A stretch of DNA of 40,096 nucleotides from Synergistaceae bacterium UBA5560 (GCA_002425685.1 DIMS01000115.1:1-40096); one strand, 5' to 3'. Counted from the stretch's first letter, positions 1 to 7,292 are shown. A program made the numbers and translations. The notes: generated by a model from the letters alone, not told the origin.

Positions 1-102
1 GCACGGCTCCCCCTCTTCTGCATGTCTCTTCGGTCGCTGTCTTCAATGTGTCGCTCTTTTCGCGCTGCCGTTCGGATTCGGCGGTATGTGGAGGAAGGCG
101 CC
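1..102 (-). other. Window edge, possible start of a further minus-strand gene
   Basis: This stretch lies downstream of the zinc-ribbon gene. On the minus strand a purine-rich Shine-Dalgarno-like run (complement of 7-15, GAGGGGGAG) stands a few bases before a GTG (complement of 2-4). That would fit the first codon of a downstream gene running off the window. Only one or two codons are visible, so nothing can be said about the product. Confidence 0.2.
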
Positions 103-267
103 CTACTTGACGCTGTAGGATTTGCTTCCCCACTGTTTCCCCTTGAGAGGCGTTCCCGACACGAGTTCCACAAAACGGCTCAGGCATTTGGGGCACTTGA
201 GTCCCGTCGGTTTTTTGTCCTCCACGTCGAACTGGTGGCCACAGGAAATACACCGGAACGTCCGCAT
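103..267 (-). CDS. Small zinc-ribbon protein (54 aa)
   Basis: A 54-residue, lysine-rich protein starting MRTFRCISCGHQF. It carries two CxxC knuckles, C6-x2-C9 and C24-x2-C27, the pattern of a single rubredoxin-like or zinc-ribbon metal site. The start is well supported: GGGGAGGTGA lies 7-8 bases before the ATG, and a promoter with a perfect TATAAT is about 45 bases upstream. The knuckle spacing resembles FmdB-type regulatory zinc ribbons, but no specific function can be assigned. The tail after the second knuckle is short and basic, which could suit nucleic-acid or protein contact. It has its own promoter, so it is probably not simply co-transcribed with the DUF554 gene upstream. Confidence 0.8.
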   Translation of the reverse strand: MRTFRCISCGHQFDVEDKKPTGLKCPKCLSRFVELVSGTPLKGKQWGSKSYSVK

Positions 268-312
268 ACCGCACGTCACCTCCCCGCGTTACAGAATCGT
301 CTTTCCGCAAAA

Positions 313-341
313 ATTATAGCTTTCCCGGGAGGCAAAGAAAA
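313..341 (-). promoter_or_regulatory. Sigma70-type promoter of the zinc-ribbon gene
   Basis: On the minus strand the -10 is a perfect TATAAT (complement of 313-318). Seventeen bases upstream is TTTTCT (complement of 336-341), a weak -35. The predicted start gives a leader of roughly 39 bases that contains the strong ribosome site at 276-284. Confidence 0.55.
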
Positions 342-380
342 GCCCCCGTCGCCCGCCGATGCGCTTTGAAACGTCTGCGA

Positions 381-1085
381 TCAGAGAAAAAGCAGGCCGA
401 GAAGCAGGGCGAGGAGGAGCGAGGGGAGCATGTTCACCACCCGGATCGCCTTGATCTCCAGGATGGAGATACCGAGCCCGAGCAGCAGCAGGCCTCCCAC
501 GGCACTTACCTCGTTGATGAGAGGTTCCGAGAGGGTCGACTGGAGTGCACCTGCGAAGAGCGTGAGCGCTCCCTGGTAGAGAAAAAGGGGCACGCTCGCC
601 AGGAGGACGCCCGCGCCGAGAGAAGCGGCGAGAGCGATGGAGGCGATGCCGTCCAGCAGGGATTTGGCCATGAGGAGGTTCGGAAATCCCCCGAGTCCTT
701 CTTCGATGGCGCCGAGAATTGCCATGGAGCCCGTGCAGAAGAGGAGCGACGTGGTGACGAATCCCTCGACGAACTTGTCGTCCCGGGAACCGATGCGGCG
801 TTTCACTCCCTCGGCGAGACGGTGGAGCACGCCGTCCAGGTCGCAGAGTTCGCCCAGCAGGGAGCCGCCCACGATGCTGAAGATGAGAATGAGGAAGTTC
901 TGTGTTTTAGTGGCCATGTGGATGCCCAGGAAGAGCGTGAAGAGTCCGATGGCCTGAAAGGTGATGGTGCTGAAACGTTCGGGGAGTCTGGAATGGGCCG
1001 AAAGGCCGAGAAGGCCGCCGAGAAGGACGGCGAGTGCGTTCGTGAGGCTTCCCAAGGCTGGAATGTGTTCCAGAAATGCGGTCAT
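381..1085 (-). CDS. DUF554 family integral membrane protein
   Basis: A 234-residue, strongly hydrophobic protein with about seven membrane segments. Recognisable landmarks are the N-terminal GSLTNALAVLLGGLLG stretch, the soluble loop with GVKRRIGSRDDKFVEGFVT and the following FCTGSMAILGAIEEGL. These are typical of DUF554 (YdfK/YqgA-like) proteins, whose transported substrate is not known. GGGGAGGA lies 7-8 bases before the chosen ATG. The same frame is open further upstream, but that part reads as low-complexity Arg/Pro and is a shadow of the neighbouring genes. It follows the CcdA-like permease after a 200-base gap that holds a possible promoter. Confidence 0.85.
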   Translation of the reverse strand: MTAFLEHIPALGSLTNALAVLLGGLLGLSAHSRLPERFSTITFQAIGLFTLFLGIHMATKTQNFLILIFSIVGGSLLGELCDLDGVLHRLAEGVKRRIGSRDDKFVEGFVTTSLLFCTGSMAILGAIEEGLGGFPNLLMAKSLLDGIASIALAASLGAGVLLASVPLFLYQGALTLFAGALQSTLSEPLINEVSAVGGLLLLGLGISILEIKAIRVVNMLPSLLLALLLGLLFL

Positions 1086-1203
1086 GAAGAAATCCTCCCC
1101 GGAGTGAATGGATGGCGCGCCCTCGCCTCTTCCCCCGGAGAGTACCCTGCGGAGAGGTTTTTCTCTGGGCGGAAAGAGCACGGAAGCGCCGCGAACGCTG
1201 ATG

Positions 1204-1232
1204 AGTATAGCCCGGAATGTCCCTTTTGGAGA
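1204..1232 (-). promoter_or_regulatory. Possible promoter for the DUF554 gene
   Basis: On the minus strand TATACT (complement of 1204-1209) is preceded after 17 bases by TCTCCA (complement of 1227-1232). The -10 matches 5 of 6 consensus bases and the -35 only 3 of 6. It would give a leader of about 110 bases, in which no riboswitch or hairpin was recognised. Confidence 0.35.
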
Positions 1233-1285
1233 AGGGCGGAAAATTCCGGAAGGAAAGAGTCCCCCCGCTTTGTCGGGAAAAAGGA

Positions 1286-1972
1286 TCAGAGGAGGGGGAA
1301 GACGTGGCGGAAGATGAGATAGGTGCCAAGGAGGAGGAAAATGCCTCCCGTGACGACCCGGGAGAGCTTTTCCACCGAGGAGAAGGTGAGGAGGAGCGTT
1401 GCGGCGGAGTGAATGCCCTTGCCGAGCAGGGCCGCTGCGGCGATGACGGGAAGCCCCGTGCCGACACCGTAGAAGAGGGGCAGGAGAAACGGCGAGGAAT
1501 GCTCCACCGCCAGAGGGACGAGGGCGCCGAAGAAAAGCGCCGCTGCCACGGGGCAGAGGGCCAGGCCGAAGAGGACTCCCAGCAGAAAAGCGCCTCCCGC
1601 GTTCCGGGAAAAACGGAGGGATTCCGTTTTGCCGGACCAGGGAAACGAAAGAGGGACGAGGTCGAGAAGAAACACGCCGACGATGAGCAGGAGTGGTCCC
1701 GCGAGCTTGTTCATGGAGCGCTGGAGCAGCCCGGAAAGGCCGGGAACTGCCAGGATGCCCGTGACGACCGCCACGCCGAGGAAAACCGTCACGGCGGTTC
1801 TGCCCGCCACGTAGGCTGCGCCGGAGACGAACATGTCCCGTTTCGTGCGCTGTACTCCCCCTTGGACGAGATAGGCCACGGCGGCCACGTTCGTCGCAAG
1901 CGGGCAGGGGCTGATCGAGGTGAGAATGCCCAGCCACAGGGCGCCCCCCAGGGCGAGAAGGAAGGGCGTCAT
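1286..1972 (-). CDS. CcdA/DsbD-like membrane thiol permease (ArsG-like family)
   Basis: A 228-residue protein with about six membrane helices. It has exactly two cysteines, C23 (SISPCPLATN, helix 1) and C140 (GLALCPVAAA, helix 4), each followed by proline. This is the arrangement used by CcdA and the DsbD beta domain to move electrons across the membrane as a transient disulfide. The ISPCPLATN form resembles proteins annotated as ArsG-family organoarsenical efflux permeases, so export is an alternative role. It overlaps the upstream CPTC gene by 4 bases (ATGA), so the two are translationally coupled and probably act together. No ArsE-like or other arsenic gene is present, which weakens an arsenic-specific reading. 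Confidence 0.75.
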   Translation of the reverse strand: MTPFLLALGGALWLGILTSISPCPLATNVAAVAYLVQGGVQRTKRDMFVSGAAYVAGRTAVTVFLGVAVVTGILAVPGLSGLLQRSMNKLAGPLLLIVGVFLLDLVPLSFPWSGKTESLRFSRNAGGAFLLGVLFGLALCPVAAALFFGALVPLAVEHSSPFLLPLFYGVGTGLPVIAAAALLGKGIHSAATLLLTFSSVEKLSRVVTGGIFLLLGTYLIFRHVFPLL

Positions 1973-2484
1973 GAACCGTTCCCCCGTCGGAGCATGGTAT
2001 CGAGTTCATCCTGCAGGTAGGTCCGAAATGCGGCAGGGTCGGAGGCCAGTTCCCACACTGCGGAGAGGTTTTTCCACTCCGTGAGGGCTCCCGAGGCGTC
2101 GTACCGGGCGAGCACGAGCGAGGTGGTGAAGATCTGGAACGTCTCGATGAAGCAGCCGTTTTCCTGCTCCTCCACATTGACGTCCCGGAAGAGCAGCTCT
2201 CCTTTTCCGAGGCGGGAGGCGTAGTCGCCGGTCACGATTTCCAGCGCGAGACGCTTGATCTCCTCGCAGGTGGGACAGTGGGCGTTGCCGTGCAGCACAT
2301 AGACGAAAAGGCGGTTGCCCCGCTCGGGAGAGGCCGCGCAGGGAGTCGCCTCGAGGGGAACGACGTCGTTCATTCCCCGGATGTCCTTCGCCACGTCCAG
2401 CCCTGCGGCGAGCAGGCTGACCGTTCCGAAGAGAAGCAGGGCCACACCGAGAGTCGTTTTGGACCGGAAGCGCCATGGGCGCAT
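1969..2484 (-). CDS. Membrane-anchored thioredoxin-like CPTC protein (ArsF-like family)
   Basis: A 171-residue protein with an N-terminal signal anchor (about residues 8-28) and an extracytoplasmic domain. The redox motif HCPTCEEIKRL places C70 and C73 as a CxxC pair; further cysteines occur near C49 and in EENGCFIE-like context at about 110. The fold looks thioredoxin-related and resembles proteins annotated as ArsF-family nitroreductase subunits. Start choice: an ATG two codons upstream (2490) would leave only one base after AGGGGG, whereas the ATG at 2484 has a 7-base spacing, so 2484 is preferred. The gene has its own promoter and its stop overlaps the start of the two-cysteine permease, suggesting that the permease passes electrons to this CPTC site. 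Confidence 0.7.
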   Translation of the reverse strand: MRPWRFRSKTTLGVALLLFGTVSLLAAGLDVAKDIRGMNDVVPLEATPCAASPERGNRLFVYVLHGNAHCPTCEEIKRLALEIVTGDYASRLGKGELLFRDVNVEEQENGCFIETFQIFTTSLVLARYDASGALTEWKNLSAVWELASDPAAFRTYLQDELDTMLRRGNGS

Positions 2485-2523
2485 TTGCATACCCCCTAAA
2501 GGTACATTGGTCTTTGTGTCTCA

Positions 2524-2552
2524 AGTATAGTCGAGAAGCACTCCCTCTGCAA
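2524..2552 (-). promoter_or_regulatory. Promoter of the CPTC-protein/permease operon
   Basis: On the minus strand TTGCAG (complement of 2547-2552), a 17-base spacer and TATACT (complement of 2524-2529). Spacing is ideal and the -10 matches 5 of 6. The leader before the ATG at 2484 would be about 30-35 bases. It is divergent from the korA promoter. Confidence 0.6.
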
Positions 2553-2624
2553 CGAAGGAGAGAAAAAACCCGCCGGAAGGCGGAGGACGGAAGAACGGTC
2601 GCGCTAGGCTCGTACTTCGCCATG

Positions 2625-2633
2625 TGCTACACT
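2625..2633 (+). promoter_or_regulatory. Extended -10 promoter directly before korA
   Basis: TGCTACACT is an extended -10 box (TG-n-TACACT) with no convincing -35. It ends exactly 7 bases before the ATG at 2641, where transcription would be expected to begin. The same layout occurs before xerC (32498-32513). Confidence 0.45.
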
Positions 2634-2640
2634 GAAATCA

Positions 2641-4455
2641 ATGAAAATCGGGGTCTCCGGAGGTTGTTGCACAGAGGTTCCGGAGGGCTTCGGGAAACGG
2701 GGAGGGATGAGGCTCGTGAACGTTCCTCGAAGGGGTACCAGCGACATTTCTCTTGTTCTCTGCGGCGCTGCTGGACAGGGCGTGCAGACGGTGGAACATC
2801 TCATGGTGCGGCTCGCCAAAGCAGCGGGATATCATGTCTTCGCGAGCAGCGAGTACATGTCCCGTGTGAGGGGGGGGAGCAATTCCACGGAGATCCGTCT
2901 CGGAAGCGTCCCCGTGCGCGGGCTCGTGGACCGTATCGACGTGCTCGTCGCCCTGAACGGCGGTATCCGCCCGAACATCCGGGACCGCATCGACGAAGAA
3001 ACCCTCGTGCTCGGGGATCCCGAGGAGCTGGGCGACGAGTTCGCCTCTCTCGGCGAGCGCTTCGTGCCCGTTCCGTTTCTCCGGGCGGCCCGGGAGGGCG
3101 GAAACAGGGTCTACACCAACGTGGCTGCCGCGGCGTGCCTTGCCGCAGTCTTCGGAATGCCCTTCGCCGCTCTGGAAACCTATTTCGCGGAGCGCTTCGG
3201 CGCGAAGAGCCCCGACGTGGTGAAGGGCAACCTCGCCGTGGCGGAGAAGGGATTCGCCCTGGGGGGAGATCTCTTGCGCAGGGGTGTACTCCGCGTCTCC
3301 CTCGGGCATGCATCGCCCCAGGGGGAACGGATCGTCCTCGACGGGTCCGAGGCGGTCGCTCTGGGGGCGCTTGCGGGGGGCTGCGATTTCTGCACGGGCT
3401 ATCCCATGTCCCCCGCCACGGGGGTGCTCACGTTCCTGGTGAAGAACGCGGACCGTTTCGGCGTGGCGGTGGAACAGGTGGAGGACGAAATCGCCGCCAT
3501 GAACATGGCCGTGGGTGCGTCCTACATGGGTGCCCTGCCTCTCTGCACGACTTCGGGAGGCGGGTTCGCCCTCATGTCCGAGGGATTGAGCCTGGCGGGG
3601 ATCATGGAGACCCCCGTGGTGGTTCACCTGGCGCAGCGCCCTGGTCCCGCCACGGGCATGGCCACCCGGACGGAGCAGGCCGACCTCGAACTGGCCCTCT
3701 ATTCAGGGCACGGGGAGTTCCCGCGGGTTCTCTTCGCTCCGGGAACCCTCGAAGAGGCCTTTTCCCTCACCCGGAGGGCCTTCGAGCTTGCCGCCCGTTA
3801 CCAGACGCCCGCCATCGTGCTCACCGACCAGTATTTCACCAACACATCCTACGACATTCCCCTGCCGGACCTTCCCGACGCCTCTCCCGACCGGTGTCTC
3901 GTCGAGGCTGGGCCGGAGTACCGCCGCTACGAGGAGTCCCCCGACGGCGTGTCGCCCCGGAGTGTTCCCGGCTTCGGAACGGGGCTGGTCGGTGCGGACA
4001 GCCACGAGCATGACGAAGAGGCTCACGTGTACGAGGACTTCGACCTCCGTACCCGCATGAACGCCCGCCGGCTCCGAAAGTTTGAGGGGCTCCGCCGCGA
4101 GGCCCTGCCCCCGACGCGCATCGGCCCGGAGGATGCGGACATCCTCGTGATCTGCTGGGGCTCCACCCGCCCCATCGTGGAGGAGGCCGTGGCATCCCTG
4201 GGAAGGACGGACACTGCGGTGCTCCATTTCGCCCAGGTGTGGCCCATCGCGCCCGAGGCGGAAGCGCTGCTCGCCCGGGCGAAGTACGTTTTCGTCGTGG
4301 AGGGAAACGCCACGGGACAGCTCGCCACGCTTCTGCGGTGCGAGACGGGGCGCCGTGCGGACGCGTCGGTGCGGACATGGAAGGGGCTGCAGTTCTCCGT
4401 GGAGGAGGTTCGCCGCGGCCTCGCGGACGTGCTCGACAAGACGGTGGGGAGGTGA
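2641..4455 (+). CDS. korA: 2-oxoacid:ferredoxin oxidoreductase, fused gamma-alpha subunit
   Basis: A 604-residue subunit of a ferredoxin-dependent 2-oxoacid oxidoreductase, an enzyme that converts a 2-oxoacid plus CoA to acyl-CoA, CO2 and reduced ferredoxin. Residues about 35-200 form the gamma domain (LCGAAGQGVQT, then SRVRGGSNSTE). Residues about 230-420 form the alpha pyrimidine-binding domain (CDFCTGYPMSPATG, EQVEDEIAAMNMAVGASY). The rest is the C-terminal domain. The KorA-type gamma-alpha fusion and the separate small beta subunit downstream fit 2-oxoglutarate or branched-chain 2-oxoacid enzymes; sequence alone does not fix the substrate. Start is uncertain: ATG 2641 has no ribosome site but lies 7 bases after an extended -10, while GTG 2716 follows GGGGAGGG. 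No ferredoxin-like delta subunit is adjacent. Confidence 0.88.
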   Translation: MKIGVSGGCCTEVPEGFGKRGGMRLVNVPRRGTSDISLVLCGAAGQGVQTVEHLMVRLAKAAGYHVFASSEYMSRVRGGSNSTEIRLGSVPVRGLVDRIDVLVALNGGIRPNIRDRIDEETLVLGDPEELGDEFASLGERFVPVPFLRAAREGGNRVYTNVAAAACLAAVFGMPFAALETYFAERFGAKSPDVVKGNLAVAEKGFALGGDLLRRGVLRVSLGHASPQGERIVLDGSEAVALGALAGGCDFCTGYPMSPATGVLTFLVKNADRFGVAVEQVEDEIAAMNMAVGASYMGALPLCTTSGGGFALMSEGLSLAGIMETPVVVHLAQRPGPATGMATRTEQADLELALYSGHGEFPRVLFAPGTLEEAFSLTRRAFELAARYQTPAIVLTDQYFTNTSYDIPLPDLPDASPDRCLVEAGPEYRRYEESPDGVSPRSVPGFGTGLVGADSHEHDEEAHVYEDFDLRTRMNARRLRKFEGLRREALPPTRIGPEDADILVICWGSTRPIVEEAVASLGRTDTAVLHFAQVWPIAPEAEALLARAKYVFVVEGNATGQLATLLRCETGRRADASVRTWKGLQFSVEEVRRGLADVLDKTVGR

Positions 4456-4460
4456 CCTCC

Positions 4461-5324
4461 GTGAAAGACCCTCGGATCTTCGACATGGACCACGCGGATC
4501 TCTCCTGGTGTCCCGGGTGCGGCGATTTCCAGATTCTGGAGGCGCTCAAAAAGGCTCTGGCGGAGCTGGACATTGCCCCCGACCAGGTGGTCGTCGCTGC
4601 GGGCATCGGTCAGGCGGCGAAGCTGCCGCACTACATGAAGTGCCACTGCTTCAACGGTCTTCACGGGCGGGCTCTTTCCTGCGCCACCGCCATGAAGATG
4701 GCGAACCCGGACATGCTGGTTCTTGCCGTGGGTGGTGACGGCGACATGTACGGCGAGGGAGGAAACCATTTCCTCCACACCATCCGCCGCAATCCGAACG
4801 TCAAGAACTTCGTCCACAACAACGGCGTCTACGGACTGACAAAGGGACAGGCGTCCCCCACGAGCTTTGTGGGCATGAAGACCCCCACCTCGCCGGAGGG
4901 TGTCTTCAGCGAACCCATCAATCCCGTGGCGCTCGCGATCTGCCTCGGCGCCTCCTTCGTGGCGAGGGCCTTCTCCGGCGACGTGGAGCAGACGAAGGAG
5001 ATCATGAAACAGGCCATCCTCCACAAGGGATACGCCCTGGTGGACATTTTTCAGCCCTGCGTCTCCTTCAACAAAATCAACACGTTCAAGTGGTACAAGG
5101 AACACACCTATTATCTCGACGGATCCCACGATCCCGGGGACCGGGAAGCGGCGCTGCGGAAGGCCTTCGAGGCGGAGAAGATGCCCCTCGGCCTTCTCTA
5201 TCGGAGAGAACGCCCCGTTTTCGAGGATCATCTGGCTCCCTACAGGGAACATCGCCTTCCTCTGTACCGGCGCCGCCGGGACATGAAGGATCTGGAAACC
5301 TTCATCCGGAAGCAGTACGCCTGA
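4461..5324 (+). CDS. korB: 2-oxoacid:ferredoxin oxidoreductase, beta subunit
   Basis: A 287-residue thiamine-diphosphate-binding beta subunit, partner of the upstream fused subunit. WCPGCGDF near residues 16-23 is the conserved N-terminal motif, and GGDGDMYGEGGNH is the ThDP/Mg-binding region, followed by the conserved NNGVYGLTKGQASPT stretch. The length is typical for KorB. GTG 4461 is chosen because GGAGGT lies 7 bases upstream; a GTG at 4452 overlaps the korA stop but has no usable spacing. The two genes are 5 bases apart and clearly form one operon. No [4Fe-4S] ferredoxin domain is fused, so the reduced ferredoxin is presumably a free protein. Confidence 0.9.
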   Translation: MKDPRIFDMDHADLSWCPGCGDFQILEALKKALAELDIAPDQVVVAAGIGQAAKLPHYMKCHCFNGLHGRALSCATAMKMANPDMLVLAVGGDGDMYGEGGNHFLHTIRRNPNVKNFVHNNGVYGLTKGQASPTSFVGMKTPTSPEGVFSEPINPVALAICLGASFVARAFSGDVEQTKEIMKQAILHKGYALVDIFQPCVSFNKINTFKWYKEHTYYLDGSHDPGDREAALRKAFEAEKMPLGLLYRRERPVFEDHLAPYREHRLPLYRRRRDMKDLETFIRKQYA

Positions 5325-5363
5325 GCCGGAAGACCCAGGACGACGGAGAGGAGGTGAGGTGTC

Positions 5364-5840
5364 GTGATCGAAGTGGGAATGCAGGCTCCGGATTTCGCCC
5401 TCGAAGAGGCGCCGGGAGAGATTGTATCCCCCGGTTCCCTTGCCGGTTCCTGGGTAGTGCTCTATTGCTATCCCAAGGATGACACCAAGGGATGTACCCT
5501 GGAGGCGCTGGAGTTCTCCGCCCTCGAAGAGGAGTTTGCCCGGAGGAATGCGGTGGTGCTGGGGATCAGCCCCGATTCCTGCGCCAGCCACGAGGCATTT
5601 CGCGGCAAGCATGCCCTTCGGGTACGCCTGCTCAGCGATCCCGACCGGACTATGCTCGAGACCTACGGTGTGTGGCGGGAGAAGGTGCTCTATGGAAAGC
5701 GCTCCCTCGGCGTCGTGCGGACCACCTTTCTGCTGGATCCCGAGGGGAAGGTCCTGCGCATCTGGAACAACGTGAAAGCCCTCGGACATGCCGAAAAGGT
5801 GCTTGCAGTCCTCGACGAGTTCGTGGACTCGGGAGGCTGA
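5364..5840 (+). CDS. bcp: Peroxiredoxin, Bcp/PrxQ type
   Basis: A 158-residue thiol peroxidase that would reduce hydrogen peroxide and organic peroxides. The peroxidatic cysteine is C44 in YPKDDTKGCTLEA; typical Bcp proteins have their resolving cysteine five residues later, but here that position is leucine (L49). C73, in ISPDSCASHE at the start of the next helix, is a candidate replacement, so the enzyme is either one-Cys or an atypical two-Cys type. C35 replaces the usual aromatic residue in LYFYPKDDT. It starts at GTG 5364 after GGAGGTGAGGT. It lies 39 bases after korB, and the next gene begins 1 base after its stop, so it may be transcribed with the oxygen-sensitive oxidoreductase. Confidence 0.88.
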   Translation: MIEVGMQAPDFALEEAPGEIVSPGSLAGSWVVLYCYPKDDTKGCTLEALEFSALEEEFARRNAVVLGISPDSCASHEAFRGKHALRVRLLSDPDRTMLETYGVWREKVLYGKRSLGVVRTTFLLDPEGKVLRIWNNVKALGHAEKVLAVLDEFVDSGG

Positions 5841-5841
5841 C

Positions 5842-6036
5842 ATGAATCCCTTCGCCTGGATTGTGCCCCTCGGCATTGTCGCCTATATATTGGTGGCCTT
5901 GGCGGTGGTGACGGGTCTTCTGCAGCGCCGGGTGCGGAAGTGGAGGCTCTTTCCTCTGCACAGGGCGCTCGGTGTCAGCGCTCTTGTTGTGGCGACGACA
6001 CACGCATGTTTAGTGCTCTGGGGATACCTGCTTTGA
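5842..6036 (+). CDS. 64-residue two-helix membrane protein, possible mini b-type cytochrome
   Basis: A tiny membrane protein with helix 1 at about residues 5-27, a basic loop (QRRVRKWR) and helix 2 at about 42-63. H40 in FPLHRALG and H54 in ATTHACLV have 13 residues between them. This is the spacing by which ferric-reductase, Nox and MsrQ-type helices hold stacked hemes, and the LHRxLG...H pattern resembles those families. A single copy lacks the partner helix, so a homodimer or unknown partner would be required; this is inference. GGGAGG within the end of the peroxiredoxin gene lies 5 bases before the ATG, indicating translation coupled to it. The superoxide-reductase-like gene follows after 65 bases. 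Confidence 0.7.
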   Translation: MNPFAWIVPLGIVAYILVALAVVTGLLQRRVRKWRLFPLHRALGVSALVVATTHACLVLWGYLL

Positions 6037-6101
6037 GGGCCGGCCCGCGTGCGGTGTTTTCAGGCGGAGCACAGGCCCTATCCGGAAAGGAGGCGGAATT
6101 G

Positions 6102-6476
6102 ATGCGGCAGACGGAACGGAAGCGGTACGTCGTTTCTCTCTTCTCGGGAGTGCTTCTTGCGGCGCTCTTTGTGTGGGGTACGGTCGCGCAGGCCCATCCC
6201 CCCAAGGACATCGCCGTTGCCTATGATGCCGGAACAGCCACGCTCACCGTGACCATCGAGCACAGCGTCAAGGACGAGGAAAAACACTACATCGACGAGA
6301 TCCGCATTCTCAAGGGCGGCACGGAGCTGGCCCAGGCGAAACCGAGCAGGCAGACGGACAAGGACCAGGAGATCTTCACGGTGAACCTGCCGGGGCTGAA
6401 ATCCGGCGATGTTCTCACGGTGGAGGCCAAGTGCAACATTTTCGGCACGCTCCGCAAGGATGTTCCCATCCCCTGA
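6102..6476 (+). CDS. Exported superoxide-reductase-like protein
   Basis: A 124-residue protein with a signal peptide (hydrophobic residues about 9-28, AQA then H32) and a beta-sandwich domain resembling the iron domain of neelaredoxin/desulfoferrodoxin. The conserved pieces are IEHSVKDEEKHYIDEIRI (H54, H62) and CNIFGTL (C111). In true superoxide reductases the last motif is CNxHG; here the ligand position is F114, and an upstream EKH ligand motif is not seen. It may therefore bind iron differently or have another redox role. AGGAGG lies 8 bases before the ATG. Position after a peroxiredoxin and the His-x13-His protein suggests oxidative defence outside the cytoplasm. Confidence 0.68.
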   Translation: MRQTERKRYVVSLFSGVLLAALFVWGTVAQAHPPKDIAVAYDAGTATLTVTIEHSVKDEEKHYIDEIRILKGGTELAQAKPSRQTDKDQEIFTVNLPGLKSGDVLTVEAKCNIFGTLRKDVPIP

Positions 6477-6524
6477 CGAAACGGGGAGCGGGAGGCCGGC
6501 TGAACCGTTCGCGTCACGCAGGAC

Positions 6525-6573
6525 AGCACCGCTCCGGAACGGTTTTTCTCCGTTCTTCCGGGGCGGTGCTTTT
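6525..6573 (+). terminator. Intrinsic terminator after the korAB-peroxiredoxin-SOR-like block
   Basis: A long GC-rich hairpin, AGCACCGC(T)CCGGAA paired with TTCCGG(G)GCGGTGCT, followed by a short T run. Few imperfections. It separates the redox genes from the aldolase gene. Confidence 0.75.
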
Positions 6574-6639
6574 CGGGGCCGGAAGACGGTTCGGCCCGAA
6601 GCGACAGGAATGCGGAGTGCAGGAAAGGATGGTGCGGCA

Positions 6640-7281
6640 ATGCTTCTGGCGCAGGAACGGGCCGCCGTGGTCCGTTACGGAAGGAAGCTCGTCGCCGCGG
6701 GGCTTACCGCGGGAACCGGAGGAAATCTGAGCTGTCGCTCTCCGGAGACGGGCATGGTAGCCATCTCGCCCAGCGGCATGGACTACGGGGAGATCGTGGA
6801 GGAGGATGTGGCGGTGCTCTCGCCTTCCGGCGAAGTGGTGGAGGGGAGGCGGAAGCCTTCCTCCGAATGGGCCATGCATCTTGAGGCCTATCGGGCCCGG
6901 CCTGACGCGGGCGGGGTGGTCCACACCCATTCTCCCTTCGCCACGGTGCTCGCCTGCCTCGGCTGGGAGATTCCCCCCGTGCACTATCTGGTGGGGTTCG
7001 CGGGGAAACGCGTGCCCTGTATCCCCTACGTGCTCTTTGGCACGGACGAACTGGCCCGGAGTGCCGCATCGGCCCTCGGAGAGGGGAGCGCGGTGCTCCT
7101 GGGAAATCACGGTCTTCTCGCCGTCGGTTCCACTCTGTCCAGAGCCTTCGCGACTGCGGAGGAGATCGAGTTCGTCGCCCAAGTGTACTACCGGACGCGC
7201 TGTGTCGGCGAGCCCCGGATCCTCTCCGAGGGGGAAATGGAGCCGGTCCTCGCCAAGTTCGCCGCCTACGGGCAGCAGTAG
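6640..7281 (+). CDS. fucA: Class II aldolase, L-fuculose-phosphate aldolase-like
   Basis: A 213-residue zinc-dependent aldolase, the same length as FucA (about 215). The metal and acid residues align: E76 (PSSEWAMH), H95 and H97 (VVHTHSPF) and H157 (LGNHGLLAVG). GTGGNLSCR near residues 25-33 is the phosphate-binding loop. These enzymes cleave fuculose-1-phosphate or related sugar phosphates to dihydroxyacetone phosphate and lactaldehyde; some relatives salvage 5-deoxysugars or are epimerases or dehydratases, so the substrate is not certain. No fucose genes are nearby, which makes a salvage role reasonable. The ATG at 6640 has AAGGA about 10 bases upstream. The next membrane-protein gene follows after 11 bases. 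Confidence 0.8.
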   Translation: MLLAQERAAVVRYGRKLVAAGLTAGTGGNLSCRSPETGMVAISPSGMDYGEIVEEDVAVLSPSGEVVEGRRKPSSEWAMHLEAYRARPDAGGVVHTHSPFATVLACLGWEIPPVHYLVGFAGKRVPCIPYVLFGTDELARSAASALGEGSAVLLGNHGLLAVGSTLSRAFATAEEIEFVAQVYYRTRCVGEPRILSEGEMEPVLAKFAAYGQQ

Positions 7282-7292
7282 GAGGGAAGACC

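Noticed and set aside
366..1322. Long plus-strand open frame opposite the DUF554 gene
   Set aside because: Low-complexity Glu/Arg/Gly translation without motifs; the opposite strand encodes a clear membrane protein with a ribosome site.
2475..4013. 512-codon plus-strand open frame overlapping korA
   Set aside because: Arg/Gly-rich shadow in another frame of the clear oxidoreductase gene.
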